Shown here piece after piece: positions 1 to 7,236 of a stretch of DNA of 13,620 nt; positions within the stretch are counted from its first letter, which is position 1; each line of letters opens with the position of its first letter. The notes under the pieces are model-generated. The model was not told the origin of the DNA, ran no database searches, and saw nothing but the letters and a program-made list of their open reading frames with translations. The translations under genes were made by a program, and so were the position numbers. The stretch covers positions 1 to 13,620 of the forward strand of contig JAFYFO010000006.1 of assembly GCA_017543725.1 (NCBI GenBank), given 5' to 3'. The stretch comes from Eubacterium sp. Its GTDB lineage: Bacteria > Bacillota > Clostridia > Oscillospirales > Acutalibacteraceae.

Positions 1-1
1 C

Positions 2-112
2 ACGATTACGGCATCCACCGATGGGGTGACATACTCCACAAGCAATATTTCGATTGACCCTCGTCATGTAGCATCCTTTGATGCAACAAGGATTCAGGTG
101 ACCATATCATGA
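2..112 (+). CDS. Phage baseplate J-like protein, C-terminal fragment (partial at left edge)
   Basis: An open frame enters from the left edge and ends at the TGA at 110-112, giving about 36 residues that include GVTYSTSNISIDPRHVASFD and end in QVTIS. A strand-turn rich ending followed directly by a DUF2612-type tail gene is typical of baseplate J-like (gp47/gp6-type) wedge proteins of contractile-tailed phages. The stop overlaps the next start as ATGA, so the two genes are translationally coupled, as in phage tail operons. The assignment rests on the short tail and the downstream partner; no J-domain core is visible. The fragment could also be the end of another tail protein. Confidence 0.5.
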   Translation, partial: TITASTDGVTYSTSNISIDPRHVASFDATRIQVTIS

Positions 113-2304
113 CAAGAGCAGAATCAATGATAAACCATCTGCTGATGCAGTTTTCACAGGCTGTTAATATGCATATCTTTTTGAATGCATTGGGAGCAGA
201 ACTGGGCGAACTGACAAAGGCAATGGAAGATTTGCAAAACAAAAGATGGATTGACACTGGTGCAGGTGTGCAGTTAGACAACATCGGTGTGCTGATTGAC
301 CGAAGCAGAAAAATTGAAGGTGCGATTCAGCTTGAATTTTTCGCTTTTTTTGACCAACCGAATGCACTGCCGTTCAATGTGGGTCGGTTTCGTGACACAC
401 CTTCTGTTCCGTATACTGCAACGAGCATCCTTGATGATGAAACATACAGACCTGTGTTGTGGTTCAAAGTAGCAAAAGACACCACTGACGGAACTGCAAA
501 CAGCACTTCCGCCGCAAAACTCAGCGGCGGAACAACTGCATCACCGCTGACCTATTCAGTTCCCGGCGGAAAAAATGTTACGCTTGCAATCACCCCCGAT
601 TTCGGATACGAGATTGATTCATTAACTATAAACAATCAGGCTGTTCAGCCAAAGCGCACTCAGTATCAGCCAAACGGCGGCGTTTCCTACGAACTGGATA
701 TTCCTGCGATTGCCGCTGACAGCGCAGTCAGCGCAACCTTTAAAAAAGCACATATTCACTCATTGAGTTATGAAAAACGGACTGACTGCTTTGGAATAGA
801 TGTTAAATGTTCCGAAGAAAACTGCTCCTGGACGAACAGCAAACTAACAATAAGCGCCGGTGTTCCCGACACGGTTTATTACGGAAACGGCTCGTCCTTG
901 CCGTCATCACCCGACGGAAAAGACGCTCTTGCCGACGCAACGCATAACGCTGTTCAGGCAGCGATAACCTACAAGAGCAAGGGCGAAAACCCGGTTGAAT
1001 ACACAATATTTCCTAATATATTCGGAGAATATACCGCAACGATAACGATTACGGATGCAAGAGAGCCGAATAATGTTAAAACATATTCCGTTTCTAAAAG
1101 CATCACTTATAAAAAAGGAGAAATAACGCCCGGTCTTATTCTGGAAAACTGGACATACGGCGAAGAGCCTGTTAAACCGCGACTTGCTGTCAGCACCAAT
1201 CCCGAATATGCATACACTGTTTACTACTACAAACCGTATGGCGCAAACGACAGCGCCTACACCACAAATGTCCCGGTTAACGCAGGAAAATATACCGTTC
1301 TGGCGGTACGCCCCGAAACAGCGCATTATGCAGAGGGCAGAGCAACGGGCGGTTTTGAAATCCGCAAAGCGGCTTCAAACCCTGTTATTCCGACAGGCAT
1401 AACAGCAGTCTACGGAACAAAACATTCCGATGCGGCGCTGCCCGCAAACTGGAAATTGGATAACGGCGAACAAATCCTTGATACTCTGGGAAACAATGTT
1501 TTATCGGCAACATACACTCCCGATGACGCGGTGAACTATACCACGGCTCAGGCAAATCTGAATATCAATGTTACAAAAAGACCGATAACAATTACTGCGG
1601 AGGATAAGAGCAGTTATCAGGGCGGAGCGCTCAAGCAACTGACTTATACCGTAAGCGGCGGAGTTGTTGACGGAGATGACCTTGGAATAACGCTTAACAC
1701 AAACGCAAACAGCGATATAACAGGCACATACACAATCACCGTTAACGCCTCCAACCCGAATTACGATATCACTCTTGTTGACGGAACCTACACTGTCGGC
1801 GAGCCTCCCGAATACAGTTTTGACGGAATTTCGGAAATAACCTGGGTGCAGGAAAGCAAGGAAAACGCGGAGTTCACCGTTGTTTGCGATGTTGAAAACG
1901 ACCGCATATTTGAAAAATTCACAGGAATCAGCATTGATTCAGCCGTAGTCAGCCCGAATGATTACAAGGCTTCAAGCGGCAGTGTGAAAATAAGCCTGAA
2001 ATCCGATTATCTCAACACTTTATCTGTCGGCGAACACACAATTTCCGTTTCATTTACTGACGGAAGCGCCGAAGGAAAACTGAATATTCTTGCAGCGCCG
2101 CCGATTACTGATGAAAATCAAACTGCCGATGAAGGTGAAGATGAAACAACTGCCGGCTCCGAAAATTTTGCCGTCAGGGCGCTTGATTCAAAGAATAAAA
2201 CTTCTCCTGCAACAGGCAATAACTTATATATGTGCATTGCATTATTGATTGCCTGCGGATTGTTTTTACCGTCTATATTGTTTTTCAAAAAGAGATTTTC
2301 ATAA
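109..2304 (+). CDS. Chimeric reading frame: phage tail (DUF2612-like) N-terminus joined to a cell-surface MBG-domain protein
   Basis: The frame encodes 731 residues of two unlike kinds. Residues 1 to about 130 resemble a phage tail/baseplate protein of the DUF2612 type: a helical start, then RWIDTGAGVQLDNIG, a PNALPFNVGRF stretch and ETYRPVLWFKVAKDTTDGTAN, where that family would normally continue. From about residue 135 the protein is a secreted surface protein: a beta-rich region with a Cys-containing module (about 215-335), an ENWTYGEEP repeat module (about 338-420), MBG-type modules (about 422-563), an X2-like module (about 585-660), an acidic linker, then SPATGNN, a hydrophobic segment (about 705-726) and the basic end KKRFS, like a sortase signal or membrane anchor. 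No N-terminal signal peptide is present because the phage part occupies that place. The start overlaps the upstream stop. The frame is intact, but it is doubtful that this is one natural protein; recombination or contig misjoining are both possible. Confidence 0.7.
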   Translation: MTRAESMINHLLMQFSQAVNMHIFLNALGAELGELTKAMEDLQNKRWIDTGAGVQLDNIGVLIDRSRKIEGAIQLEFFAFFDQPNALPFNVGRFRDTPSVPYTATSILDDETYRPVLWFKVAKDTTDGTANSTSAAKLSGGTTASPLTYSVPGGKNVTLAITPDFGYEIDSLTINNQAVQPKRTQYQPNGGVSYELDIPAIAADSAVSATFKKAHIHSLSYEKRTDCFGIDVKCSEENCSWTNSKLTISAGVPDTVYYGNGSSLPSSPDGKDALADATHNAVQAAITYKSKGENPVEYTIFPNIFGEYTATITITDAREPNNVKTYSVSKSITYKKGEITPGLILENWTYGEEPVKPRLAVSTNPEYAYTVYYYKPYGANDSAYTTNVPVNAGKYTVLAVRPETAHYAEGRATGGFEIRKAASNPVIPTGITAVYGTKHSDAALPANWKLDNGEQILDTLGNNVLSATYTPDDAVNYTTAQANLNINVTKRPITITAEDKSSYQGGALKQLTYTVSGGVVDGDDLGITLNTNANSDITGTYTITVNASNPNYDITLVDGTYTVGEPPEYSFDGISEITWVQESKENAEFTVVCDVENDRIFEKFTGISIDSAVVSPNDYKASSGSVKISLKSDYLNTLSVGEHTISVSFTDGSAEGKLNILAAPPITDENQTADEGEDETTAGSENFAVRALDSKNKTSPATGNNLYMCIALLIACGLFLPSILFFKKRFS
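490..530 (+). other. Probable junction between phage-tail DNA and surface-protein DNA
   Basis: Within this stretch the encoded protein changes from phage-tail-like (ending near DGTANST) to surface-protein-like (starting near SAAKLSGG) with no stop and no frame change. The left side uses GGT for glycine often. The right side favours GGC and GGA, as the chromosomal genes in the rest of the window do. The exact breakpoint cannot be fixed by eye. No att-like duplication or insertion-sequence end was seen at it. Confidence 0.5.
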
Positions 2305-2342
2305 ATTTCAGATAATAATGCTTTTGCATATCTATTGACAAA

Positions 2343-2370
2343 AAGAGCAGCGCATTGAAGCGCTGCTCTT
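2343..2370. terminator. Bidirectional intrinsic terminator
   Basis: A perfect 11-bp inverted repeat, AAGAGCAGCGC / GCGCTGCTCTT with a 6-nt loop ATTGAA, lies between the convergent surface-protein gene (+) and desulfoferrodoxin gene (-). Read on the - strand it is followed by TTTTT (complement of 2340-2344 in part), and on the + strand by ATTTCATTTATT. It therefore can end both transcripts and marks the end of the metF-to-dfx operon. Confidence 0.9.
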
Positions 2371-2384
2371 ATTTCATTTATTAA

Positions 2385-2759
2385 TTATGCTTTCCATAAA
2401 CTGTGGAGATTGCAGTAGGCATATACTGCTTTAACTTCATCGCCGTCAACAAGTGCGAATGTTGCTTTTGGCGCGTCGCCGGGTTTGAGCATTTTGCGCT
2501 GATTGCCGGAAGTTGTCTGAACAGCAATCCATTCAATATAGTGCTCTTCAAGCATTGGATGCTCAATTTCGCCGACTGTTACAAAAAGCATATTATCCCT
2601 GATTTCAAAAACAGGAATATGCTTTTCGGCAGCCGCGTCGGTTGTGCCGGGAATAATTTCCGTCATCTTCTGTCCGCAGCACATTACGGGAACGCCCTTA
2701 TCCTTTACCATTGCAACAATGTTTCCGCAGTGCTCGCATCTGTAAAATTTCATTTCCAT
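2385..2759 (-). CDS. dfx: Desulfoferrodoxin (class I superoxide reductase)
   Basis: This 124-residue cytosolic protein reduces superoxide to hydrogen peroxide without making oxygen, a defence typical of anaerobes. The N-terminal desulforedoxin domain has four cysteines for the structural iron centre I: C8-x2-C11 and the pair C27-C28. The catalytic neelaredoxin domain carries the centre II ligands H47 (in EKHIPV), H67 (EHP), H73 (EEHY), C116 and H119 (YCNLH), with the E45-K46 pair beside the active site. Length is normal and all ligands are present. A strong AAGGAGGT lies 6 nt before the ATG, supporting this start. It is the last gene before the terminator and lies 78 bp after the DAHP synthase gene; no terminator is seen in between, so it is probably co-transcribed, though a weak private promoter cannot be excluded. 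The electron donor (rubredoxin or similar) is not encoded here. Confidence 0.96.
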   Translation of the reverse strand: MEMKFYRCEHCGNIVAMVKDKGVPVMCCGQKMTEIIPGTTDAAAEKHIPVFEIRDNMLFVTVGEIEHPMLEEHYIEWIAVQTTSGNQRKMLKPGDAPKATFALVDGDEVKAVYAYCNLHSLWKA

Positions 2760-2837
2760 AATTCTACCTCCTTTTTAAAGAATATTTATATCGGATTTAT
2801 TGTGCTCAATATATAGTTGCCGACAAAGTTCGCAGTT

Positions 2838-3878
2838 TTAAAGCCTGTCCGCTATCGTGTAAATCAAATCCTTTGTTTTCTCCCAGCCGAGGCAGGGGTC
2901 GGTTATTGATTTGCCGTAAACGCCTTCCTCGATTTTCTGGCAGCCGTCTTCAATATACGATTCAATCATAAAGCCCTTAACCATATGGCGGATATCGTCG
3001 TTATTATGAATTGAATGGATAACCTCTTTTGCAATTCTTATTTGCGCAAGATAGTTTTTGCCTGAATTTGAATGGTTTGTGTCAATAATAACGGCAGGAT
3101 TTTCAAAACCGCCGCAGCAATACATTTCATAGAGAATTCTTAAATCCTCATAGTGATAGTTCTGGTGATTTATGCCGTGTTTATCAACGCTTCCGCGCAG
3201 GATTGCATGGGCAAGTTCGTTGCCCATGCTCTCAACCTCCCAGCCTCTGTAAAGAAAAGTGTGGCTTCCCTGGGCTGCTCTTATCGCGTTGAGCATAATT
3301 GAAAAATCGCCGCTTGTCGGATTTTTCATACCAACGGGGATATTGAGCCCGCTTGAAACAAGGCGGTGCTCCTGATTTTCAACGCTTCTTGCGCCGACTG
3401 CGATATATGAAAGCAAATCGGAAAGATATCTTGCGTTTTCGGGATAGAGCATTTCATCCGCGCATGCAAAGCCCGTTTGCTCAATCGCGTCTTTATGAAG
3501 ATTTCTTATTGCAATAATTCCCTCAAGCATATCGGGCTTTTTATCGGGGTCGGGCTGATGAAGCATTCCCTTATATCCCGCGCCGGTTGTTCTCGGCTTA
3601 CCTGTGTATATTCTCGGAATGATGAGGATTTTATCTTCAACTTCCTTCTGAATATCCTTCAGACGGTGGATATAATCAAGAACGGAATCCGCTCTGTCAG
3701 CCGAGCAGGGTCCGATTACAAGAAGAAATTTATCGCTTTCGCCTTTGAAAACAGAGGCGATTTCTTTATCCCTTTGCTCTTTAATCTTCGCCGCTTTTTC
3801 CGAAAGAGGAAACTGCTCTTTGATTTCCTGAGGAATGGGAAGTTTTCTTTTAAATTCTGTGTTAATCATATTATCCAT
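2838..3878 (-). CDS. aroF: 3-deoxy-7-phosphoheptulonate (DAHP) synthase, type I alpha
   Basis: This enzyme condenses phosphoenolpyruvate and erythrose 4-phosphate to DAHP, the entry step of the shikimate pathway. The 346-residue length and motifs match the AroF/AroG/AroH family. GPCSADR contains metal ligand C58, and KPRTTGAGYKG holds the PEP-binding R96 and K94. H269 (DTNHSNSGK), E306 (MIESYIEDG) and D327 (SITDPCLGWE) are the other metal ligands. An N-terminal extension of about 45 residues precedes the barrel, as in feedback-inhibited members, but which aromatic amino acid inhibits it cannot be read from the sequence. GGAG lies 8 nt before the ATG. The gene sits 25 bp after the Rrf2 regulator in the same direction. 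The E. coli relatives are mononuclear iron enzymes that superoxide inactivates, so the superoxide reductase just downstream may be meaningful. Confidence 0.96.
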   Translation of the reverse strand: MDNMINTEFKRKLPIPQEIKEQFPLSEKAAKIKEQRDKEIASVFKGESDKFLLVIGPCSADRADSVLDYIHRLKDIQKEVEDKILIIPRIYTGKPRTTGAGYKGMLHQPDPDKKPDMLEGIIAIRNLHKDAIEQTGFACADEMLYPENARYLSDLLSYIAVGARSVENQEHRLVSSGLNIPVGMKNPTSGDFSIMLNAIRAAQGSHTFLYRGWEVESMGNELAHAILRGSVDKHGINHQNYHYEDLRILYEMYCCGGFENPAVIIDTNHSNSGKNYLAQIRIAKEVIHSIHNNDDIRHMVKGFMIESYIEDGCQKIEEGVYGKSITDPCLGWEKTKDLIYTIADRL

Positions 3879-3903
3879 ATATAAATCTCCGCTTTCTCAA
3901 ATT

Positions 3904-4299
3904 CTAAAGCAAATCATCAAGAGTTTTCGAATTGAGAAACTCCATAATAACTTCGTTTAGTTCGTTCCACATAGGGCGGGAAAGGCAACTTCCCTCTTTG
4001 GTGCATTCTTTTTCACATTCAATGCAGGAAACGGGAGCGAGCGATTTTTCGGTCAGCGCAAGAATTTCGCCAACCGAATATTCCCCTGTTTTTCTGTTTA
4101 AGCGATAGCCCCCCGTTTTTCCTCTTGCGGAATCGAGCAAGCCTCCCTTTGAAAGTTTTGACACGATTGATTCAAGATATTTCATACTTATTTCCTGGCG
4201 TTCGGAAATATCTTTGAGCGAAATATATGAACCGTCGTTATGCTGAGCCAAATCAAGCATAACGCTCATAGCATATCTGCCTTTTGTTGAAATAATCAT
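3904..4299 (-). CDS. Rrf2-family transcriptional regulator with four clustered cysteines
   Basis: This 131-residue protein begins with the hallmark Rrf2 start STKGRYAMSVMLDLA. A winged helix-turn-helix follows (about 28-70), with the recognition region SMKYLESIVSKLSKGGLL and the wing RGKTGGYRL. Cysteines at 92, 95, 99 and 105 form C-x2-C-x3-C-x5-C, in the same region where IscR and NsrR bind an Fe-S cluster, but with different spacing and one more cysteine. It could sense Fe-S status, redox state or a thiol/sulfur metabolite; CymR-like sulfur control is also possible. Its ATG overlaps the metH stop by 4 nt (ATGA), so it is translated from the metH operon message. By inference it may control its own operon, but no operator is proven. 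Family assignment is firm; the signal is unknown. Confidence 0.93.
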   Translation of the reverse strand: MIISTKGRYAMSVMLDLAQHNDGSYISLKDISERQEISMKYLESIVSKLSKGGLLDSARGKTGGYRLNRKTGEYSVGEILALTEKSLAPVSCIECEKECTKEGSCLSRPMWNELNEVIMEFLNSKTLDDLL

Positions 4300-6614
4300 T
4301 TTTTGTCTTCTTTCTGATTAAAAAATTTCTGCGCAATCCTGACGCTTTCCATAGCGTCTTTCGCATAATAATCGGCGTTTATCATTTTTGCATAGTCCCT
4401 TGTTAAAACCGCGCCGCCGACAAAAACTTTTGCATCGGTTTGCTCGTGGAGAAGTTTTATTGTTTTTTCCATATTGACAACCGTTGTTGTCATAAGAGCG
4501 GATAAGCCGACGAATTTAACATCTTTTTCAAGCGTTTTTCGAACAACTTCTTCGCATTTAACATCTTTTCCGAGGTCGATAACATCAAAGCCGTAGTTCT
4601 GAAGAAGAACTTTAACAATGTTTTTCCCGATATCGTGAATATCGCCCTCAACCGTTGCAATAATGATTTTTTCGCCCTTTTCCTGCTTATTTGAACTCTT
4701 TATCATTTTTGCCTTTATTTCATCAAACGCCGCTTTGGCGGAATCGGCGCTCATAAGAAGTTGGGGAAGAAAAACAGTGTTTTTTTCAAAACCTTCGCCG
4801 ACTTTATCAAGCGCAGGAATAATATATTCATTTATAACTTCAAGCGAATCCTTTTTTTCAAGAAGCGCCGCCGCGCATTTTGCGCTTTCTTCCTTCATTC
4901 CCTTAACGATTGCATCGAAAAGCGAAATCTCGCTTTGGCTCTTTGCGCTTTCGGCAGTTATCGGAGTTGCAGAAGCAATATAATCGGCGCAGTTTTCATC
5001 AAGACCTGCAAGGGCGTTATACGAATAATATGAATTCATCATAGCCGCCGATTTCGGATTTATTATGCCGCCGCTCAAGCCTGCTTGAAGCGCCATTGTG
5101 TAGAAAGTTGAATTAACAAGTTCCCTGTTCGGCAAACCGAAACTGATGTTTGAAACTCCGAGAACGGTGTTTACTCCGAGTTTGTTTTTAACATAATCAA
5201 CAACTTTAAGAGTTTCAACTGCGTTGTTTGAATCGGTTGAAACCGTCATTGTTAACGCGTCAACAACCAAATCCTTCTTTTCAATGCCGTATTCAGCCGC
5301 CTTTTTTATCATTTTTTCGGCAAGGGCAATTCTTCCCTCGGCTTTTTCGGGAATTCCGTTTTCATCAAGGCAGAGGCAAACAACAACTCCGCCGTATTTC
5401 GCGGCAAGAGGAAAAATCTTTTCCATTGACTCAGCCTTTGCGTTAACCGAATTAATCATCGGCTTGCCGTTATATATTCTGAGCGCCTGCTCCATAGCCG
5501 AATAATCGGAAGTGTCTATCTGAAGCGGAAGAGGAAGAACTGCCTGCAATTCCTTAACCGCTCTTTTAAGCATTTCTGCCTCGTCTATCCCGGGAAGTCC
5601 GACATTGACATCAAGAATATGCGCTCCGCAATCCTTTTGGGCAACCCCTTCTTTTATTATATAGTCGATATCGCCGTCAACAAGCGCTTGCTTGAGGAGT
5701 TTTTTGCCCGTTGGGTTTATTCTCTCACCGATAATAACGCTCTTTTTGCCGAACTCAACGCACTGTGAATAGGACGAAACAACGGTTTTATTCTTCTTTT
5801 CGGGTATGTTATCTTCGATATCCGAAGTCTTTTCAATCAGCGCTTTGATATGGGAAGGCGTTGTTCCGCAGCAGCCTCCGAGATACGAAACTCCGAGTTT
5901 TGCGATTTCCTCCATATACTGAGCAAATTCCTCCGGAGCAACATTATAAACCGTTTTTCCGTTTATAACTTCGGGAAGTCCCGCATTGGGGCTTACCATA
6001 ATCGGAATCGAACAGCACTTGCGAAGTTCCCTGACAAGGGGAATCATCTGCTTCGGGCCAAGACCGCAGTTGAAGCCGATAACATCAACGCCAAGCCCCT
6101 CCAGCATAGCGCAGGCGGTTTTAACATCCGCGCCCGTTAAAAGCCTTGCGTTTTCATCAAAAATCATTGAAACAAAAATGGGGAGCGAGCAGTTTTCCTT
6201 TGCCGCAAGAACCGCCGCTTTTATTTCATAAGTATCGCCCATTGTTTCAATAAGAACTAAATCGGCGCCGTCCTTTCCCGCGTTAACAACCTTTGCAAAC
6301 GAATCGAGGCAATCCTCAAAATCAAGGCTTCCCATTGGTTTCAGGAGTTTTCCCGTCGGACCGATATCAAGGGCAACTTTTTTGCCCGCTTTTTTTGCAA
6401 GCGCAACGCCCGCTCTGATTAATTCCTCATAGTTTTCATATTTGAGAGGATTTGCGCCGAAAGTGTTTGTTGTTATGATATCAGCGCCCGCCTTTGCATA
6501 GGCAAGATGAATATTAAAAACTCTTTCGGGGTCGGAAATATTCAGTTGTTCGGGAAGTTCGCCCGCTTTCAGATGAAGCATGGTTCCCATTCCGCCGTCG
6601 AAGTATTTAATCAT
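4296..6614 (-). CDS. metH: Cobalamin-dependent methionine synthase lacking the activation domain
   Basis: This enzyme transfers the methyl group of 5-methyltetrahydrofolate via cobalamin to homocysteine. From the chosen start the protein has 772 residues. The homocysteine barrel (about 1-270) begins FDGGMGTML and has zinc ligands C183 (GFNCG) and C248-C249 (GGCCGTTP). The pterin-binding barrel (about 290-550) starts at IGERINPTGKK. A helical cap (about 560-640) and the cobalamin Rossmann domain (about 648-765) follow, the latter with VEGDIHDIGKN, whose H660 is the cobalt ligand. The reactivation (AdoMet-binding) domain of full MetH (~1200 residues) is missing and is supplied by the gene just upstream. 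The ATG at 6614 is chosen because TAGGAA lies 7 nt before it and the protein begins right at the barrel. An in-frame ATG at 6692 would add 26 residues encoded by an interspersed repeat and overlap the upstream gene, so it is unlikely. Confidence 0.95.
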   Translation of the reverse strand: MIKYFDGGMGTMLHLKAGELPEQLNISDPERVFNIHLAYAKAGADIITTNTFGANPLKYENYEELIRAGVALAKKAGKKVALDIGPTGKLLKPMGSLDFEDCLDSFAKVVNAGKDGADLVLIETMGDTYEIKAAVLAAKENCSLPIFVSMIFDENARLLTGADVKTACAMLEGLGVDVIGFNCGLGPKQMIPLVRELRKCCSIPIMVSPNAGLPEVINGKTVYNVAPEEFAQYMEEIAKLGVSYLGGCCGTTPSHIKALIEKTSDIEDNIPEKKNKTVVSSYSQCVEFGKKSVIIGERINPTGKKLLKQALVDGDIDYIIKEGVAQKDCGAHILDVNVGLPGIDEAEMLKRAVKELQAVLPLPLQIDTSDYSAMEQALRIYNGKPMINSVNAKAESMEKIFPLAAKYGGVVVCLCLDENGIPEKAEGRIALAEKMIKKAAEYGIEKKDLVVDALTMTVSTDSNNAVETLKVVDYVKNKLGVNTVLGVSNISFGLPNRELVNSTFYTMALQAGLSGGIINPKSAAMMNSYYSYNALAGLDENCADYIASATPITAESAKSQSEISLFDAIVKGMKEESAKCAAALLEKKDSLEVINEYIIPALDKVGEGFEKNTVFLPQLLMSADSAKAAFDEIKAKMIKSSNKQEKGEKIIIATVEGDIHDIGKNIVKVLLQNYGFDVIDLGKDVKCEEVVRKTLEKDVKFVGLSALMTTTVVNMEKTIKLLHEQTDAKVFVGGAVLTRDYAKMINADYYAKDAMESVRIAQKFFNQKEDKK

Positions 6615-6690
6615 ATCGCAATTCCTAATATAATCGGGTGCGGATGTCCCGCCCGAAATTCTCAATTTTCCATTTTCAATTCTCAATTCC
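6615..6690. repeat. Short interspersed intergenic repeat, MITE-like
   Basis: This 76-bp spacer has two parts. At 6658-6688 the 10-mer ATTCTCAATT occurs twice, 21 bp apart, around TTTTCCATTTTCA. At about 6635-6655 there is a GC-rich imperfect hairpin (CGGGTGCGGA / TCCCGCCCG). Elements of this make-up are familiar as dispersed intergenic repeats in Clostridia genomes; copy number cannot be judged from one window. It supplies the last residues (GIEN) and stop codon of the upstream activation gene and creates the false extended metH start at 6692. The identification as a dispersed repeat comes from pattern recognition. Confidence 0.55.
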
Positions 6691-7233
6691 AATAAATGCC
6701 GTAACGCTTTTTGCCGGAAGCATTTCGCAACTGTCCGTCAGCGTTAATCCGATTCTTTTTGTCAGTTCAAGAAGCGCAAAAACCTTCTTTTGTTCGGATA
6801 TATCAAGATCGAAATACCCGGGTGAATATCTTTGGCGAAGTGAAACGCCGAACTGCGCTTTAATCTCGTTTTCAAGATTATCGCAAACCTCTTCAATCTT
6901 CTGAGCCGCCGCTGCCTGGAGCGCCATTCCCATTGAAAGGTTTTCATAAAGCGCAAGGTTAATCATTCTGTCGCACTCAATGCCGAGAGTTGCTCCGAAA
7001 ACAACAACCCTTTTGCAGGAGGCAAGGTTTTGCGCAAGGCGTTTGCTTTTGAAAACATATCCTTCAATCTCTGTTTCGCTTTCGCCGACCCTGCAATCAA
7101 ATATTCTGAAAAGCGTTTTCGGCTGAACACCGTTTTCAATTTTTTCAATCGCTTCATCAACAAGCGCGCAAATCGCCTCGTCCTCGGTTTTGCTGTTTGT
7201 GCGCAAATAGCGCAAAACTTCTGTTTTATTCAT
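6676..7233 (-). CDS. Free-standing methionine synthase activation-domain protein
   Basis: This 185-residue protein matches the C-terminal reactivation domain of MetH, which binds AdoMet and re-methylates cobalamin after it is oxidised to cob(II)alamin. Key stretches are RQRYSPGYFDLDI (about 133-145), equivalent to the AdoMet-binding RxxPGY region of MetH, and EMLPAKSVTAFIG (about 170-182), the conserved end of the domain. It also has an alpha/beta region, KRVVVFGATLGIECD (about 74-88). It starts 3 nt after the metF stop (ATG at 7233, weak TAGGT just upstream), so the two genes are probably translationally coupled. It lies directly before a metH that lacks this domain, so the two should work together as a split enzyme. 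Its last four residues and stop lie in the repeat, so the original C-terminus may have differed slightly. The reducing partner (flavodoxin or ferredoxin) is not seen here. Confidence 0.88.
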   Translation of the reverse strand: MNKTEVLRYLRTNSKTEDEAICALVDEAIEKIENGVQPKTLFRIFDCRVGESETEIEGYVFKSKRLAQNLASCKRVVVFGATLGIECDRMINLALYENLSMGMALQAAAAQKIEEVCDNLENEIKAQFGVSLRQRYSPGYFDLDISEQKKVFALLELTKRIGLTLTDSCEMLPAKSVTAFIGIEN

Positions 7234-7236
7234 AAC

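Noticed and set aside
1..560. Diversity-generating retroelement or other phage-tail variation system
   Set aside because: No reverse transcriptase, no template/variable repeat pair and no accessory gene are visible.
907..1326. Antisense ORF of 139 codons inside the surface-protein gene
   Set aside because: It is a shadow of the repetitive beta-rich coding sequence with no ribosome site and an unlikely composition.
2760..2837. Separate promoter for desulfoferrodoxin in the 78-bp gap after aroF
   Set aside because: TTGAGC and TATAAA are present on the - strand but only 13 nt apart, and other pairs are weak, so no promoter is called.
6615..6692. Longer metH start at 6692
   Set aside because: The extra 26 residues are encoded by repeat-like DNA, would overlap the upstream gene, and precede a good ribosome site and the usual family start at 6614.
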